Source: Rhodoluna sp. (GTDB lineage Bacteria > Actinomycetota > Actinomycetes > Actinomycetales > Microbacteriaceae). Taken from it: a DNA stretch of 64,000 bases. How positions within the stretch are numbered: position 1 is the first letter of the stretch; every line of letters starts with the position of its first letter. The translations under genes were made by a program, and so were the position numbers. The notes below the pieces were generated by a model. The model searched no databases and was not told the DNA's origin. It saw only the letters and a list, made by a program, of their open reading frames with translations. Shown piece by piece: positions 1 to 10,040 of the stretch. The DNA lies in the NCBI RefSeq assembly GCF_024641065.1, contig NZ_JAHEDV010000001.1:62001-126000 (forward strand), in the 5' to 3' direction.

Positions 1-1
1 T

Positions 2-148
2 GAAGCTCACTCTTCAGCTGAACTGTTCGAAATGCTTCAGGGCACCGAATCAGACGCACCACTTTGCTTCAACTGTGGAATTAAGATGCGCCCATCAGGC
101 TCATGCCACGTTTGTGAAGGCTGTGGCTCAACCTCTGGTTGCAGCTAA
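2..148 (+). CDS. nrdJ: Vitamin B12-dependent (class II) ribonucleotide reductase, C-terminal fragment (gene starts before window)
   Basis: Frame 2 reads ...SAELFEMLQGTESDAPLCFNCGIKMRPSGSCHVCEGCGSTSGCS*, the Cys-rich C-terminal tail typical of NrdJ. Confidence 0.8.
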   Translation, partial: EAHSSAELFEMLQGTESDAPLCFNCGIKMRPSGSCHVCEGCGSTSGCS

Positions 149-160
149 AGATTCAAATAG

Positions 161-198
161 CTGAGGGGCTGGCGCAATGCGCCAGCCCCTCAGTCTTT
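161..198 (+). terminator. Hairpin terminator after nrdJ
   Basis: ctgaggggctggcgca-a-tgcgccagcccctcag, perfect 16-bp inverted repeat followed by tcttt. Confidence 0.75.
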
Positions 199-237
199 AA
201 GCAGCCCACTGGTTGAGTCAAGTAATCTTGAGGAATC

Positions 238-1257
238 ATGTACAAAATCATTTTCAAGCTCTTTTTTGCGCCCATGGATCCAGAAAAGGTACACCACCTG
301 GTCATGGCAGCTATCCGTGTTGGTGGCGCACTCCGACTAACCAAATTGCTCAAGCTGGCGCCTACCGGTCGAGGATCGGTCCAGGCATTTGGTTTGCACT
401 TTGATGCGCCTTTCGGTCTTGCAGCGGGTTTTGATAAAAACGCTGTTGCTGTAAAAGCGCTTGGAGAATTAGGTTTTTCACACGTTGAAATTGGTACTGT
501 TACCGCCATTGCTCAATCAGGCAACGAAAAGCCGAGATTATTTCGTCTAATTGAAGACCGAGCCATCATCAACCGCATGGGCTTCAATAATGATGGTGCT
601 GCGGTTGTTGCCCAACGCCTAACCGAGTTGCGACAGAAGAACCAGGGCAAACTCCCAGTAATCGGTGTGAACATCGGAAAAAGCCGCGTTGTTGAAGTTG
701 AAGATGCTGAAAATGACTATCGTGCGAGTGCGCGCTTGCTCGCGCCGGTTGCCGATTATCTTGCCGTGAACGTCTCTTCGCCAAACACTCCTGGTCTACG
801 TTCTCTCCAATCTGTGGAGGCGCTTGAGCCTATCCTGAAGGCGGTGCTGGCCGAATCTCTGGGCAAGCCGGTGCTTGTGAAAATTGCTCCTGATCTTGCC
901 GATGAAGATATCAATGCGGTGGCCGAATTGGCCCTGTCGCTGGGTCTCGCCGGCGTAATCGCAACTAACACCACTATCTCTCGAGATGGGCTAACAACAC
1001 CCAAATCAAAGGTTGAAGCAGCTGGGGCTGGTGGGCTATCAGGTGCACCGCTAAAGGCCAGATCACTTGAGGTACTCAGATTGCTTCGTGCGCGATTGAA
1101 TGGCAGGGTTGCCATCATTTCAGTCGGTGGCATTGAAACCGCATCAGAGGCACAGGAGCGACTAGAAAACGGCGCTACCTTGGTTCAGGGCTACACCGGA
1201 TTCATCTATGACGGCCCATTTTGGGCTCGAAAAATAAATAGGCAACTGACCAAATAA
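238..1257 (+). CDS. pyrD: Dihydroorotate dehydrogenase (quinone), class 2
   Basis: 339 aa; FGLAAGFDKNAVAVKAL, NRMGFNNDGA, VNVSSPNTPGLR, ATNTTISRDGL motifs. Confidence 0.96.
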   Translation: MYKIIFKLFFAPMDPEKVHHLVMAAIRVGGALRLTKLLKLAPTGRGSVQAFGLHFDAPFGLAAGFDKNAVAVKALGELGFSHVEIGTVTAIAQSGNEKPRLFRLIEDRAIINRMGFNNDGAAVVAQRLTELRQKNQGKLPVIGVNIGKSRVVEVEDAENDYRASARLLAPVADYLAVNVSSPNTPGLRSLQSVEALEPILKAVLAESLGKPVLVKIAPDLADEDINAVAELALSLGLAGVIATNTTISRDGLTTPKSKVEAAGAGGLSGAPLKARSLEVLRLLRARLNGRVAIISVGGIETASEAQERLENGATLVQGYTGFIYDGPFWARKINRQLTK

Positions 1258-1291
1258 AAAATGGCCGCTGATTATCAGCGGCCATTTTTTA
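1255..1291. terminator. Bidirectional rho-independent terminator
   Basis: aaaaaatggccgctgattatcagcggccatttttt between convergent genes. Confidence 0.85.
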
Positions 1292-1307
1292 TTTGAAAAG
1301 TTATTTA

Positions 1308-1853
1308 TTAGAGCTTGTTTCCGCGCTTCACCTGAGGCTTTGGAAGGCGAAGTGCACGCATCTGAACTGAACGCATGCCGGCATACCAGCGTAGGCCTTT
1401 TTCAACCTTAGATTCGCCATACTTGGCTGCCAGAGCCTTAGTTGCGCCGCGACCCAAGAAATACGCGTTGATGAAAACGCCCAAGAACAAGGTCCACATA
1501 ACACCTAGCAGCGCAACCTGAACAGCCTTGTCATCAATTGCTGATAGCAGAATGACCACAAAAAGTGCCGGCATCAGAAGCTCACCGATGGTGAATCTGG
1601 CGTCAACATAGTCGCGAACGAACTTGCGCTGCGGGCCACGGTCACGAGCCAGCATGTAGCGCTCGTCGCCATTTGCCATGCCTTCGCGAGCCTTACGGCG
1701 TTCGGCGATTAGTGCAGCCTTGGCGGCTTGTTTGGCTTCTTTGCTCTTTGCGCCAACTAGCGGTTTCACATTTGCAGCTTCCTGCTGCTTGCGTGATGGG
1801 GTAGGGCGGCCTTTGCTTGAAGCTTTGGCAGTGGTTTTTTCTTGCTCAGTCAT
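1308..1853 (-). CDS. DUF3043-type membrane protein
   Basis: Charged N-terminus then two TM segments; RDRGPQRKFVRDYVDARFTIGE is typical of DUF3043. Start moved to second Met (ATGACTGAG), which has an aGGAtttt SD. Confidence 0.75.
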   Translation of the reverse strand: MTEQEKTTAKASSKGRPTPSRKQQEAANVKPLVGAKSKEAKQAAKAALIAERRKAREGMANGDERYMLARDRGPQRKFVRDYVDARFTIGELLMPALFVVILLSAIDDKAVQVALLGVMWTLFLGVFINAYFLGRGATKALAAKYGESKVEKGLRWYAGMRSVQMRALRLPKPQVKRGNKL

Positions 1854-1895
1854 CAAAATCCTCTGTGAATTGCTTTGAACTTATAGATTACTCTC

Positions 1896-3299
1896 ATGAG
1901 ACTTAGCCCTGATGCGCTGCAAGCATTTACCGAGAAATCCAAAGATTCTGTCAATAGCAATTTTGAAGCTTACTTGGATGAACTGCAGCAGTTAGCTCGC
2001 ATTCCAGGTATCGCATGGAGTGCGTTTGATCCGGCTGAACTAGATCGTAGCGCCGAGGCAGTTGCCAAGCTTTTGGAGGGCACCGAGGTATTCGACTCGG
2101 TCGAGATTTTACGCTCGCACACGAATGGTTTTCCAGGTGCGCCAGCTGTTGTGGCCCAACGCCTGGCCAAGGCCGGTAGGCCTCAAATCTTGCTTTACGC
2201 CCACCACGACGTGCAACCTCCCGGTGATGAGCAGGCTTGGCAAACACCAGCTTTTGAGCCGCATCGCACCAGTGATCGTATTTTTGGCAGGGGAGTGGCC
2301 GACGACAAAGCTGGAATTCTGGCCCACTTGGCGGCCATCCGAGCGCTAAAGAAAGTCGCTGGTAAAGATTTCGATCTCGGCATCACCGTTTTTGTCGAAG
2401 GCGAAGAAGAGGCGGGTTCGCCAACCTTTAGAAACTTCTTGGATGAAAATTCTGAACTGCTCAAGGCCGATGTCATCATCGTGGCCGATTCCGGAAACTG
2501 GTCGACTGAAGTCCCGGCACTCACAACCACCTTGCGTGGACTGGTTTCTCAGGTGATTGAAGTCTCGACACTCGACCACGCGCTGCACTCTGGCATGTAT
2601 GGCGGTGCTGTGCCTGATGCCATGATGGCGCTGATCAAAGTTCTTGCCAGCCTGCATGACGACCAAGGCAATCTTGCGATCGCCGGGTTAGTTGAATACG
2701 AGGCCGACCGACTTGATTACAGTGAGGCCGACCTTAGACGCGACACCGGATTATTGCCGGGAGTCAGCGCAATCGGCAATGGTGATTATCTAGAGAGAAT
2801 CTGGGCAAAACCAGCGCTTACCGTAATCGGCATCGATGGTCAGTCAGTTGCAATGTCGTCAAACACGCTGTTGCCAAAAGCCAGCGCCAAAATCAGTCTG
2901 CGCATTGCCCCAGGCCAAGAACCAGAGGCAGCTCTGGCTATATTGCGTGAACACATCGAGACGCACCTACCTTTTGGCGCCAAGGTGACCTTCGGCGAAG
3001 TAGAGCTTGGCAAACCTTTCAACATGGATGCCTCCGGCTGGGCTGCTGAGCTGGCTGCCAATGCACTACAAGGCGCGTGGGGAGTACCATCGGTGAATAT
3101 TGGCATCGGTGGCAGCATCCCGTTCATCGCTGATCTCAAAGAGGTCTTTCCTGCTGCACAGATTCTGGTCACCGGTGTCGAAGATCCCGATTCTCGTGCG
3201 CACAGCCCGAATGAGTCTGTGCACATCGAAAGCTTGCGTAAAGCAATGATTAGCGAAGCCGTATTCCTGCTGGCAGGGAATGAATTGAAGGCCAACTAG
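1896..3299 (+). CDS. M20-family peptidase/dipeptidase
   Basis: LLYAHHDVQPPG, GRGVADDKAGI, EGEEEAGSP metal-site motifs. Confidence 0.92.
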   Translation: MRLSPDALQAFTEKSKDSVNSNFEAYLDELQQLARIPGIAWSAFDPAELDRSAEAVAKLLEGTEVFDSVEILRSHTNGFPGAPAVVAQRLAKAGRPQILLYAHHDVQPPGDEQAWQTPAFEPHRTSDRIFGRGVADDKAGILAHLAAIRALKKVAGKDFDLGITVFVEGEEEAGSPTFRNFLDENSELLKADVIIVADSGNWSTEVPALTTTLRGLVSQVIEVSTLDHALHSGMYGGAVPDAMMALIKVLASLHDDQGNLAIAGLVEYEADRLDYSEADLRRDTGLLPGVSAIGNGDYLERIWAKPALTVIGIDGQSVAMSSNTLLPKASAKISLRIAPGQEPEAALAILREHIETHLPFGAKVTFGEVELGKPFNMDASGWAAELAANALQGAWGVPSVNIGIGGSIPFIADLKEVFPAAQILVTGVEDPDSRAHSPNESVHIESLRKAMISEAVFLLAGNELKAN

Positions 3300-3360
3300 G
3301 TTTCGTTTCTTGTAAGCAGAAGTTAGAATTTAACTAGTTTTCAAGAAGAAAGAGCAAACC

Positions 3361-3732
3361 ATGAGCGAAGCACAGCAGACCGAAGCAGTTCAGCTTGAGG
3401 CTGTGACCGGAATTCAACTTACCGAGCAGGCTCAAAACAAGGTTCGCACTTTGATTTCTGCCGAGGCAACCGAAGAGCAATTGCGCCTTCGCGTAGCCGT
3501 GCAGCCTGGTGGTTGCTCTGGTTTGATCTACCAGCTTTACTTCGATGAGCAGCTTGCCGAAGACGACCAAATCACTGAATTCGGCGACGTGTCAGTGGTT
3601 ATCGACAAAATGAGCGTCCCTTACCTTGATGGTGCAACTATTGACTTCGAAGACACCATCCAGAAGCAGGGTTTCACTATCGACAACCCGAACGCGGCTG
3701 GCTCATGTGCCTGCGGTGACTCGTTCAATTAA
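3361..3732 (+). CDS. erpA: Iron-sulfur cluster insertion protein (HesB/IscA family)
   Basis: PGGCSGLIYQLYFD and C-terminal GSCACGDSF. Confidence 0.92.
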   Translation: MSEAQQTEAVQLEAVTGIQLTEQAQNKVRTLISAEATEEQLRLRVAVQPGGCSGLIYQLYFDEQLAEDDQITEFGDVSVVIDKMSVPYLDGATIDFEDTIQKQGFTIDNPNAAGSCACGDSFN

Positions 3733-3749
3733 AAGAATTTTCTAAGGCA

Positions 3750-3784
3750 ACCCCAATCAACTCTTAAGTGGATTGGGGTTTTCT
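3750..3784 (+). terminator. Rho-independent terminator after erpA
   Basis: accccaatc...gattggggttttct. Confidence 0.75.
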
Positions 3785-3882
3785 CATACAAAACACCCTG
3801 AAGCACGCGGTTTTTGGCTCTAAAAGAGTCTCGAAGAGCGTAGGATAGACAACGTAACGATTCGATATTTGAAGGGTCGATT

Positions 3883-4740
3883 GTGCTAAAAAAGCGTGCA
3901 ATTAAGTGGGCAACTCTGCCTTTAGCAGCATCTGTGATGCTGTTTCTATCCGGCTGTACCCAGCAGGAATTCGAACGTGGTCTTTTGCCAGGTGTGCCAG
4001 GTGTGACCAATCACACTGACCGCATCGTTGGCCTTTGGACCACCTCATGGACAGTTCTCTGGGTTGTCGGTGCAATTGCTTGGGCTTTGATGATCTACGC
4101 AATCATCGTTTACCGTCGCCGCAAGGGTGACAACCACCTTCCAAAGCAGATGCGTTACAACAACCCGGTTGAGACTCTTTTCACCGTGGTTCCACTAATC
4201 ATCACCATTGGTTTCTTTGCCTTTACTGCACGCGACATGGCAGCCATTGAGAAGCCAGTAGAAAACCCAGACGTAAGTATCCAGGTCATCGGAAAGCAGT
4301 GGAGCTGGGACTTCAACTACCAGAACGAGAATGTCTACTCAAGCGGCATTCAGTCACAGTTCGATGGTGAAGAGGGCTCTGAAGCAGCTCTGCCTACCCT
4401 TGTTCTTCCGGTCAACAAGACCACCAAGATTGAACTGACCTCACGCGATGTCATCCACTCATTCTGGGTTGTCGAATGGCTATACAAGAAAGATATGATG
4501 CCAGGCCGCACCAACGTCATGTACGTGACTCCTCAGGTTGAGGGCACCTACAAGGGCAAGTGTGCTGAGCTTTGTGGCGAGTACCACTCAATGATGTTGT
4601 TCAACGTCAAGGTGGTTTCAGAAGCTGAATACGAGACCTACATCACTTCACTTGAGGCTGCGGGTAACGTCGGTCAGCTAGACGACACCTATAACCGCAA
4701 CCAGAACCTTCCTGGCGACAACCCAGAGATCAGAGGATAA
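3883..4740 (+). CDS. ctaC: Cytochrome c oxidase subunit II (lipoprotein)
   Basis: Lipobox LSGC; CuA motif [18 protein letters not shown] start. Confidence 0.96.
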   Translation: MLKKRAIKWATLPLAASVMLFLSGCTQQEFERGLLPGVPGVTNHTDRIVGLWTTSWTVLWVVGAIAWALMIYAIIVYRRRKGDNHLPKQMRYNNPVETLFTVVPLIITIGFFAFTARDMAAIEKPVENPDVSIQVIGKQWSWDFNYQNENVYSSGIQSQFDGEEGSEAALPTLVLPVNKTTKIELTSRDVIHSFWVVEWLYKKDMMPGRTNVMYVTPQVEGTYKGKCAELCGEYHSMMLFNVKVVSEAEYETYITSLEAAGNVGQLDDTYNRNQNLPGDNPEIRG

Positions 4741-4745
4741 GGACG

Positions 4746-6422
4746 ATGGCTACCGCTACTGCAACCAAGTCAACCTACGGCGCTGCTAAGAAGACCAAGG
4801 GTCAGATTCTTGTCGACTGGGTAACAACCACCGACCACAAGAAAATCGGTTACCTTTACCTGATCACCTCGTTCGCATACTTCCTCATCGGTGGTGTGAT
4901 GGCGTTGGTTATCCGTGCCCAGCTTGCCGCTCCAGGTCTAAACATCGTTGAGACCAAAGAGCAGTACAACCAGCTGTTCACCATGCACGGAACCATCATG
5001 TTGCTTATGTTTGCAACTCCGTTGTTTGCGGCCTTCGCAAACATCCTGATGCCAGTTCAGATTGGTGCCCCGGATGTTGCGTTCCCTCGCCTAAACGCGA
5101 TTGCCTACTGGTTCTACTTCTTCGGTTCAGCAGTGGCAGTTGCCGGTTTCTTCACCCCTCAGGGGGCTGCCAGCTTCGGTTGGTTTGCCTACGCGCCGCT
5201 TTCTAACACCACATTCTCACCAGGTTTGGGTGGAGACCTATGGGTCTTCGGTCTTGCTCTGGGTGGCTTCGGAACCATCATGGGTGGTGTCAACTTCATC
5301 ACCACAATCTTGACCATGCGTGCTCCTGGTATGACCATGTTCCGCTTGCCTATCTTCGTTTGGAACACCTTGGTTACCTCAATCTTGGTCATCATGTGTT
5401 TCCCGCCGCTAGCTGCTGCACTTTTCGCTCTTGGTGCTGACCGTCGCTTCGGCGCCCACATCTTTGATCCAGCCAACGGCGGACCAATGCTTTGGCAGCA
5501 CCTCTTCTGGTTCTTCGGGCACCCAGAGGTTTACATCCTTGCCTTGCCTTTCTTCGGCATTGTTTCTGAGATCTTCCCGGTATTCAGCCGCAAGCCGATC
5601 TTTGGTTACAAGACCTTGGTTTACGCGACCATCGCGATTGCTGCGTTGTCAATGACCGTGTGGGCTCACCACATGTATGTAACTGGCTCGGTGTTGCTAC
5701 CGTTCTTCGCGTTCACCACGATGTTGATCGCAATTCCAACCGGTGTGAAGGTCTTCAACTGGATCGGCACTCTTTGGAAGGGCTCGGTTTCATTCGAGAC
5801 CCCAATGCTTTACAGCCTTGGCTTCTTGACCACCTTTATTTTCGGTGGCTTGACCGGTGTAATCCTGGCTTCACCTGCTCTTGACTTCCACCTGTCAGAC
5901 AGCTACTTCGTGGTTGCTCACTTCCACTACGTAGTGTTCGGTACCGTGGTGTTCGCAATGTTCGCGGGCATTTACTTCTGGTACCCAAAGATGACCGGAA
6001 AGATGCTGAACGAGCGTCTCGGAAAGATTCAGTTCTGGTTGCTATTTATTGGCTTCCACACCACCTTCTTGATTCAGCACTGGTTGGGCATCATCGGTAT
6101 GCCTCGTCGATACGCGACCTACCTGCCTGAAGATGGCTTCACTTGGATGAACGGGGTCTCAACCGTTGGTTCAGCTCTGCTCGCGCTGTCGATCATTCCA
6201 TTCCTATGGAACATCTACATCACCGCTCGCAAGGGTGAAAAGACCACGTTGAACGACCCATGGGGCTTTGGCCGCTCACTGGAGTGGGCAACCGGAACTC
6301 CGTTCCCTCGTCACAACTTCACCTCTATTCCACGTGTGCGTTCAGAGTCACCTGCATTTGACCTGAACCACCCAGAGTTCGCAGCGCCTGAGGCTAAGGC
6401 TTCAGCTGCTAAGAAGGGTTAA
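4746..6422 (+). CDS. ctaD: Cytochrome c oxidase subunit I
   Basis: [39 protein letters not shown]. Confidence 0.98.
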   Translation: MATATATKSTYGAAKKTKGQILVDWVTTTDHKKIGYLYLITSFAYFLIGGVMALVIRAQLAAPGLNIVETKEQYNQLFTMHGTIMLLMFATPLFAAFANILMPVQIGAPDVAFPRLNAIAYWFYFFGSAVAVAGFFTPQGAASFGWFAYAPLSNTTFSPGLGGDLWVFGLALGGFGTIMGGVNFITTILTMRAPGMTMFRLPIFVWNTLVTSILVIMCFPPLAAALFALGADRRFGAHIFDPANGGPMLWQHLFWFFGHPEVYILALPFFGIVSEIFPVFSRKPIFGYKTLVYATIAIAALSMTVWAHHMYVTGSVLLPFFAFTTMLIAIPTGVKVFNWIGTLWKGSVSFETPMLYSLGFLTTFIFGGLTGVILASPALDFHLSDSYFVVAHFHYVVFGTVVFAMFAGIYFWYPKMTGKMLNERLGKIQFWLLFIGFHTTFLIQHWLGIIGMPRRYATYLPEDGFTWMNGVSTVGSALLALSIIPFLWNIYITARKGEKTTLNDPWGFGRSLEWATGTPFPRHNFTSIPRVRSESPAFDLNHPEFAAPEAKASAAKKG

Positions 6423-6427
6423 TCCAA

Positions 6428-6841
6428 ATGAAGTTCAACGGAAACCTTTTCTGGTTCCTAACCGCCTTCTACTTCGTAGACTCAGCGGGCTATGCGATTT
6501 GGTATTACAACACCAATGGTGGTTATGAGCCAATCGGTACTGCGGCTATCGCAATGCTTGGTTTCATGTGTGCATTCTTGGCTTTCTACATCAAGAAGAC
6601 TCACGCCTCTCAGGGCCCGGTTCCAGAAGACAGCCTCACCGCAAACATCGAAGATGGTGACTCAGAGATTGGTTATTTTGCTCCATGGAGCTGGTGGCCA
6701 TTCTTCCTTGGTCTATTCGCATCAATGGCTTTCGCAGCACTTGCTGTGGGTTGGTGGTTGTTCTTCATCGCGTTCCCACTTTGCTTGGTTGCTTTGATCG
6801 GTTTTGTTTACGAGCGCAGCCGTGGCCAAAACGCGCACTAA
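6428..6841 (+). CDS. ctaF: Actinobacterial cytochrome c oxidase subunit 4
   Basis: Position after ctaD; four TM segments; ENGDSEIGYFAPWSWWPF-type motif. Confidence 0.88.
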   Translation: MKFNGNLFWFLTAFYFVDSAGYAIWYYNTNGGYEPIGTAAIAMLGFMCAFLAFYIKKTHASQGPVPEDSLTANIEDGDSEIGYFAPWSWWPFFLGLFASMAFAALAVGWWLFFIAFPLCLVALIGFVYERSRGQNAH

Positions 6842-6851
6842 TTAGTTCTAC

Positions 6852-6887
6852 AAAAAACTCCCTGCCGATCTGGCAGGGAGTTTTTTA
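6852..6887. terminator. Bidirectional terminator
   Basis: aaaaaactccctgccgatctggcagggagttttttatt. Confidence 0.85.
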
Positions 6888-7232
6888 TTACTCGAGATTA
6901 TTGTCAGCCCAAAGGTTGATTGCCTGCTGAATGTAGAGCGCTAACCCAGTCTCGTAGGCCTCATAGGTTGCCTTGAACGCCGGATCCATCGTGTAGGTGA
7001 GCGCTAGCGACTTGTAGGCGATTCTGCTGGGAGTCCAGAACTGACAGACGTATTCGTAGTGTTTGCCGATCCAGACTTGAACTTCGGGGGAGTCGATGGT
7101 GCTTTCTGCAACCATCAACGCTGCGATGCCTTTAGCAATGTGATCGTGGCCGTCACGGTATTCGTTGTACTTAGCCTGACTCATGCCTGGATGCATTGAT
7201 GCATGGTGCCCAGATTCAAATTGCGTACTCAC
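6888..7232 (-). CDS. Stand-alone TipAS antibiotic-recognition-domain protein
   Basis: GHHASMHPGMSQAKYNEYRDG... and TPSRIAYKSLALTYTMDPAFKATYEAYETGLALYIQQAINLWA match the TipAS fold signature; no MerR HTH present; GTG start. Confidence 0.72.
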   Translation of the reverse strand: MSTQFESGHHASMHPGMSQAKYNEYRDGHDHIAKGIAALMVAESTIDSPEVQVWIGKHYEYVCQFWTPSRIAYKSLALTYTMDPAFKATYEAYETGLALYIQQAINLWADNNLE

Positions 7233-7257
7233 AAAGACAGTCTATTTTGGTTAAAGA

Positions 7258-7290
7258 AATTGGGCCGGTCAAAATGACCGGCCCAATTAG
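7258..7290. terminator. Terminator-like hairpin downstream of qcrB
   Basis: aattgggccggtcaaaatgaccggcccaatt. Confidence 0.7.
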
Positions 7291-7299
7291 CTAGCTTGA

Positions 7300-8961
7300 T
7301 TACTTCTTCTTAGGAGTCGCCTTCTTAGAAGTCACGGCCTTTTTCGGAGCAGACTCTACTGCTGCGTGGTCGTGGTGAGCCGCATCAAGTTCACCCTGGG
7401 TGACTGGAGCGATGCGGTCTTCAAAGTAGAAGCGAGATAGAGCTGATCGCATGCGTGCTGCGACAGTAATCTTGCCCTTTGAGTTCGGGCGAGCAAGGGT
7501 AGGAGCGTAGTCAACAAAGTCAACAAGCTTCCACTGTTCAAACTCGTCTAGAGGCTCGTGAATCTCAACGTACTCACCGTGAGGTAAACGCACGATACGG
7601 CCAGTCTCGCGGCCGTGTAGCACGATCTCACGGTCTTTGCGCTGCAACGACAAGCAGGTGCGCTTGGTGACGATGTAGGCGAAGATAGGGCCGAGAATCA
7701 AGAGAATCTGCATCGAGGTTAGAACCTGGTTCAGAGACAGCTTGAAGTTGGTTGCGATCAAGTCAGTCGCTGCACCAGCCCAAAGAACCGCATAGAAGGT
7801 TACACCTGCTGCACCGATAGCAGTGCGGGTAGGAGCGTTTCTTGGACGGTCTAGAACGTGGTGTTCACGCTTGTCGCCAGTAACCCAAGCCTCGATAAAC
7901 GGGTAAAGCGCTACCAGGGCCAAGAAGATTACTAGAACGATGATTGGCAACAGAATGTTCCATGACCAGGTCACACCGCCTGCAGTAACTTCTAGGTGGC
8001 TCGGAGCCAAACGAAGAGCACCGTCTGCCCAACCGATGTACCAGTCTGGCTGAGTACCTGCTGAAACTGGTGACGGGTCGTAACCGCCGTAGTTCCAAAC
8101 CGGGTTGATGGTGAAGGTAGCTGCAATCAGTGCGATAACACCAAACACGATGAAGAAGAAACCGCCAGCCTTCGCCACGTAAACCGGCATCAGTGGGTAG
8201 CCGACAACATTGCTGTCTTTGCGACCTGGGCCTGAATAGTGGGTGTGCTTGTGAATAACCACCATGAACAAGTGAATAACGATGAAAATCAGAATCAATG
8301 CTGGGATAAGCAGAATGTGCAGACCATAAAGTCGAGCAACGATTGCCTCGCCTGGGAACTCGCCACCGAATAGCAATGATGAGATGTAAGCGCCAACTAC
8401 TGGCACACCCTTGATCATGCCGTCGATGATTCGAAGACCGTTACCTGATAGAAGGTCGTCAGGAAGTGAGTAACCGGTAAAACCGCCACCCATGCCCAAC
8501 ACGAACAGCACGACACCGACTAGCCAGTTGATTTCACGTGGCTTACGGAACGCACCGGTAAAGAAAACGCGAAGCATGTGCAAACCGGCTGCAGCTACGA
8601 ATAGTAGAGCTGACCAGTGGTGAACCTGACGCATAAGCAGACCACCGCGCACCTCAAATGAGATGTCTAGGGTTGATGCGTAGGCGATAGACATCTCGGC
8701 ACCCTTTAGAGGACCATAAACGCCTTCGTAGATAACCGGTTCCATTGATGGCTGGAAGAAGAAGGTTAGGAAGGTACCTGAAAGCAACAGCACTAGGAAG
8801 CTGTAAAGGGCAACCTCACCAAGCATGAACGACCAGTGGTCTGGGAAGACCTTGCGACCGAACTCCTTGAGAATGCCGGCTACGCCAACACGCTCATCCA
8901 GGTAGTTTGCGGTGCCTGCAAGAAAGCCACCTTTTTTAGGTGCAGAAACTGCATTAGACAT
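7300..8961 (-). CDS. qcrB: Cytochrome bc1 complex cytochrome b subunit
   Basis: HHWSALLFVAAAGLHMLRVFFTGAFRKPRE; actinobacterial C-terminal extension, Lys-rich tail. Confidence 0.96.
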   Translation of the reverse strand: MSNAVSAPKKGGFLAGTANYLDERVGVAGILKEFGRKVFPDHWSFMLGEVALYSFLVLLLSGTFLTFFFQPSMEPVIYEGVYGPLKGAEMSIAYASTLDISFEVRGGLLMRQVHHWSALLFVAAAGLHMLRVFFTGAFRKPREINWLVGVVLFVLGMGGGFTGYSLPDDLLSGNGLRIIDGMIKGVPVVGAYISSLLFGGEFPGEAIVARLYGLHILLIPALILIFIVIHLFMVVIHKHTHYSGPGRKDSNVVGYPLMPVYVAKAGGFFFIVFGVIALIAATFTINPVWNYGGYDPSPVSAGTQPDWYIGWADGALRLAPSHLEVTAGGVTWSWNILLPIIVLVIFLALVALYPFIEAWVTGDKREHHVLDRPRNAPTRTAIGAAGVTFYAVLWAGAATDLIATNFKLSLNQVLTSMQILLILGPIFAYIVTKRTCLSLQRKDREIVLHGRETGRIVRLPHGEYVEIHEPLDEFEQWKLVDFVDYAPTLARPNSKGKITVAARMRSALSRFYFEDRIAPVTQGELDAAHHDHAAVESAPKKAVTSKKATPKKK

Positions 8962-8963
8962 TC

Positions 8964-10004
8964 TTAACGCTCCCAGAAGCTAGGGCCAACAGGCTCGGTG
9001 AAATCGCTCTGCGCGATCAAGTAGCCTTCGGCGTCAACGGTGATAGGTAGCTGTGGCAGTGGTCGAGATGCTGGACCAAAGACAACCTTGCACTCGTCAG
9101 TCACATCAAAGGTTGACTGGTGGCAAGGGCAAAGGAGATGGTGAGTGTGCTGCTCATAAAGAGCAACTGGGCAACCAACGTGAGTACAGATCTTGCTGTA
9201 GGCAACGATGCCGTCATAAGACCAGTCCTTACGCTCGTCAGATTCCTTTAGATCAGCTGGGTCAAGGCGAACTAGCAATACTGCAGCCTTGGCCTTCTCT
9301 TCGAGCTTGTGGTGCTCTAGCTCGCTAAGGCCCTCAGGGATAACGTGGAAAACTGATCCGAGGGTGACATCTGAAGCCTTGATAGGCAGGCCAGACGGGT
9401 CTTTAGCAAGGCGGGTGCCCTTCTTCCACATGGTGTGGCGAAGAGAGTCACCTGGGTTTGGCCCGAGGTCACCAAAAATCATGATTGCTGGCAGCGGGAA
9501 CAAAGCCAAGGCTCCGTATAGAGAGCGACGAATCAGCTTGCGACGTGAGAAGCCTGACTCTGAGTCAGCTAGGCGAACGATCTCAATTGCTCGTGCACGA
9601 ACTTCTTCAGAACCGCGTGCCATGTGACGCTCTTCTGAAACCTCGGCGTCTGGCATAAGAGTCTTTGCCCAGTGAACAGCGCCGATACCAATGCCCAAAA
9701 GGCCAAGAGCGATGCCAAGACCAAGCCACAGCGTGTTGTTGCGAACAGTGCCTAGGTCTTCGGTCAGTGGGAATGCGAAGTAAGCGTAGATTGCAAATGC
9801 GCTACCGAAGATTGAAGCGAAGAAAAAAGCAGCTACTTGACGGGCTGCAGCCTTCTCGTGCTTCTTGCTCTTGTCGGTCATGCGCACACGGTGTGGCTCC
9901 ATGCCTGGGTCAACCACTGCATCAGCTGCGATGGTCGCTAGACCCGCTGAGTACTCGTGCTCTGGTTCGTGCGAACCGGTTGAGGCGATGCTCTTGTCGC
10001 TCAC
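8964..10004 (-). CDS. qcrA: Cytochrome bc1 complex Rieske iron-sulfur subunit
   Basis: CTHVGCP...CPCHQSTFD; three N-terminal TM segments. Confidence 0.95.
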   Translation of the reverse strand: MSDKSIASTGSHEPEHEYSAGLATIAADAVVDPGMEPHRVRMTDKSKKHEKAAARQVAAFFFASIFGSAFAIYAYFAFPLTEDLGTVRNNTLWLGLGIALGLLGIGIGAVHWAKTLMPDAEVSEERHMARGSEEVRARAIEIVRLADSESGFSRRKLIRRSLYGALALFPLPAIMIFGDLGPNPGDSLRHTMWKKGTRLAKDPSGLPIKASDVTLGSVFHVIPEGLSELEHHKLEEKAKAAVLLVRLDPADLKESDERKDWSYDGIVAYSKICTHVGCPVALYEQHTHHLLCPCHQSTFDVTDECKVVFGPASRPLPQLPITVDAEGYLIAQSDFTEPVGPSFWER

Positions 10005-10040
10005 TCTGTGCTCCCTTGAGTTTCTATTCGGAAAAGAAGA

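Noticed and set aside
3981-4006. Short tandem repeat (gccaggtgt x2) in ctaC
   Set aside because: Two copies only, inside coding sequence encoding PGVPGV; not a meaningful repeat.
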